Source: Streptomyces actuosus (lineage in GTDB: Bacteria; Actinomycetota; Actinomycetes; Streptomycetales; Streptomycetaceae). From it: DNA of 64,000 nucleotides. A model generated the notes under the pieces. It was not told the DNA's origin. It did not search any database and was given only the letters and a program-made list of their open reading frames with translations. How positions within the stretch are numbered: the first letter of the stretch is position 1; each line of letters starts with the position of its first letter. The DNA lies in the NCBI RefSeq assembly GCF_016921115.1, contig NZ_JAFFZS010000003.1:369399-433398 (forward strand). Direction: 5' to 3'. This document shows, piece after piece, positions 61,771-64,000 of the stretch. A program made the translations under genes and the position numbers.

Positions 61771-63153
61771 TCATTCTCCTCTCACGGCGAGACGCTCGAT
61801 CGCCGCCATCGGTACGGGAAGCCAGGCCGGGCGGTGCCGGGCCTCGTAGAGCACTTCGTAGACCGCCCTGTCGGTCTCGTAGGCACGCAGCAGGGCGTGT
61901 TTCTTGCGCGGGTCCCAGCCCGCGCGTCCGGCGTAGCCGGCGCAGTAGGCCTCGCGGCAGCGGCGTGCCCACTGCGGGCGCCACGGGCGCCGCTGCCGGG
62001 CGGCGTAGTCGAAGGAGCGCAGCATTCCGGCGATGTCCCGCACCGGCGAGTGGGTGCTGCGGCGCTCGGCCAGCGGCCGGGACGGTTCACCCTCGAAGTC
62101 GATGACGAACCACTCCCGGCCCGCCCGCAGCACCTGCCCCAGGTGCAGGTCGCCGTGGATGCGTTGGGCGGGTGGTCCGGGGTCGCAGCCGACGAGCGCG
62201 CCGAACGCCGCCCGCAGCCCCGGAACATGCGGCCCCAGCGCCGTCACCTGGTGCGCGGCGGCGTCGAGCCGCTCGGTCATGGCCGCCGCCATCCGCGCGT
62301 TGTCCGCGTGCCCGGTGGACGGGAAGGCCGCGGCGAGCGCGAGATGCACGTCCGCGGTGGCCTGTCCCAGCGCATGGGCCTCGGCGGTGAAGTCCCCGCC
62401 GCGGGCCAGCGCCTGGAGCGCGAGCGTCCAGCCGTCGGAGGCGTCGGGCAGGAACGGCTGGAGGACTCCGAGAGTGGCCTCCTGCGGGCGCATCGTACGG
62501 AACCACGCCGCCGGGGCCGGTACCCGGCTGCACCCCTGCTCCGCCAGCGCGACCGGCACCTCCAGATCGGGGTTGATCCCCGGCTGGACGCGCCGGAACA
62601 CCTTCAGGATGAACGCGTCGCCGTACACCAGGGAGGTGTTGGACTGCTCCGCATCCAGCAGCCGGGGTGCCAGCCCGGAGGGGATCCGCACCGACGGATC
62701 GGAGTCGAACAGCAGCGGGCCGAGCGTGCCGGAGTGCCGCATCCGTTCCAGCAGCAGGTGCGCCGAGCGGGGGTCCTGGAGCGCGTCGTAGACCGTGAGG
62801 CCGGCCATCGGACCGGACTGTGCACGTCCGATCAGTGCCCGCCCCAGGCGCGGGGAGAGATGCTCCTGGAAACCGAGCAGCAGCTGGTAGCAGTCGCCGC
62901 CGGCCGGGGGGGTCCCACCGGGCGCGGGCACGTTCGCGTGCGGTGGATGACCGGCGTGCGCTGCGTGCACGAGCAGGTGCAGACAGCCCGGGAACAGCTC
63001 GGTCATCGACAGCAGACGCAGGTCCGTGACCGGCCGGTCCTTTCCGGCGAACCAGCGCTGCCGAGGCAGCCATTCGCGCAGCAGATCCGCGAGCGAGTCC
63101 AGATGCAGGGAGCCGCCGGTGCTGCTCGGCTGGAGGGGGGCGGTCTTCGGCAT
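61771..63153 (-). CDS. mak: maltokinase (Pep2/Mak)
   Basis: This 460-residue APH-like kinase phosphorylates maltose to maltose-1-phosphate, the donor for GlgE. The N-terminal cap contains WLPRQRWFAGKDRPVTDLRL. The catalytic loop is RIHGDLHLGQVL and the metal site FVIDFEGEPSRPLAERR. It lies between treS and glgB in one operon; in other actinomycetes it acts with or is fused to TreS. The ATG at 63153 lies 26 bases after the treS stop. Confidence 0.95.
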   Translation of the reverse strand: MPKTAPLQPSSTGGSLHLDSLADLLREWLPRQRWFAGKDRPVTDLRLLSMTELFPGCLHLLVHAAHAGHPPHANVPAPGGTPPAGGDCYQLLLGFQEHLSPRLGRALIGRAQSGPMAGLTVYDALQDPRSAHLLLERMRHSGTLGPLLFDSDPSVRIPSGLAPRLLDAEQSNTSLVYGDAFILKVFRRVQPGINPDLEVPVALAEQGCSRVPAPAAWFRTMRPQEATLGVLQPFLPDASDGWTLALQALARGGDFTAEAHALGQATADVHLALAAAFPSTGHADNARMAAAMTERLDAAAHQVTALGPHVPGLRAAFGALVGCDPGPPAQRIHGDLHLGQVLRAGREWFVIDFEGEPSRPLAERRSTHSPVRDIAGMLRSFDYAARQRRPWRPQWARRCREAYCAGYAGRAGWDPRKKHALLRAYETDRAVYEVLYEARHRPAWLPVPMAAIERLAVRGE

Positions 63154-63179
63154 GGTGACGCGTCCTTTCCTCGGCGCGC

Positions 63180-64000
<821 letters not shown>

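Overview
The window is about 73% G+C with a strong preference for G or C at the third codon position. It carries marker genes of Streptomyces: a melC1/melC2 tyrosinase pair, a streptophobe-type membrane protein, a popR-like regulator beside clpP3/clpP4, several SigB/SigF-type sigma factors with partner-switching proteins, and a treS-mak-glgB glycogen/trehalose cluster. From memory, the order sigma factor, popR, clpP3/clpP4, RNase HI, ending near a second glgB cluster, recalls the Streptomyces coelicolor segment around SCO7278 to SCO7334. That comparison was not computed. I saw no rRNA, tRNA, CRISPR array, complete insertion sequence or phage module.

Layout. 0.2-4.6 kb: an FHA-domain ABC transporter, an SH3-like protein and an active Ser/Thr kinase in one operon. 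4.6-7.3 kb: a streptophobe membrane protein and a secreted Pro/Ser/Thr-rich protein. 7.4-12.1 kb: an anti-sigma-type ATPase, a SigL-like sigma factor, PopR, two ClpP subunits and an epoxide hydrolase. 12.1-23.7 kb: small-molecule enzymes (two VOC proteins, a phosphotransferase, alcohol dehydrogenase, RNase HI, tyrosinase, a flavin monooxygenase, an aldo/keto reductase and a serine hydrolase). 23.7-30.8 kb: a membrane pseudokinase, a TerD-CAP-CAP fusion, a wrecked carboxypeptidase, a lipoprotein and a large LuxR regulator. 31.0-36.9 kb: a redox and cyclic-nucleotide signalling operon next to a universal stress protein and a DUF4032 protein. 37.1-44.8 kb: a cupredoxin lipoprotein with an upstream iron box, an adenylyltransferase, a MarR/SRPBCC pair, an MBL hydrolase, AlkB, and a TetR-controlled flavoprotein. 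45.1-49.7 kb: an M1 peptidase, a LysG/LysE pair and a lone cyclic-nucleotide-binding protein. 49.9-56.6 kb: a second sigma and partner-switching region that also holds a FUSC exporter and NDH-2. 56.8-64 kb: an acyl-CoA ligase, a deleted carboxylate-amine ligase, and glgB-mak-treS.

The recurring theme is stress signalling. There are two sigma factors, three anti-sigma-type ATPases, one STAS antagonist, one active kinase, one pseudokinase, a redox-linked histidine kinase operon, a conditional Clp protease and trehalose/glycogen metabolism. Three gene remnants show that the region is still decaying. The most unusual non-coding signal is a 170-bp imperfect palindrome at 12069-12238, whose mismatches are mostly G.U pairs when read as plus-strand RNA and whose ends are CTAG direct repeats.
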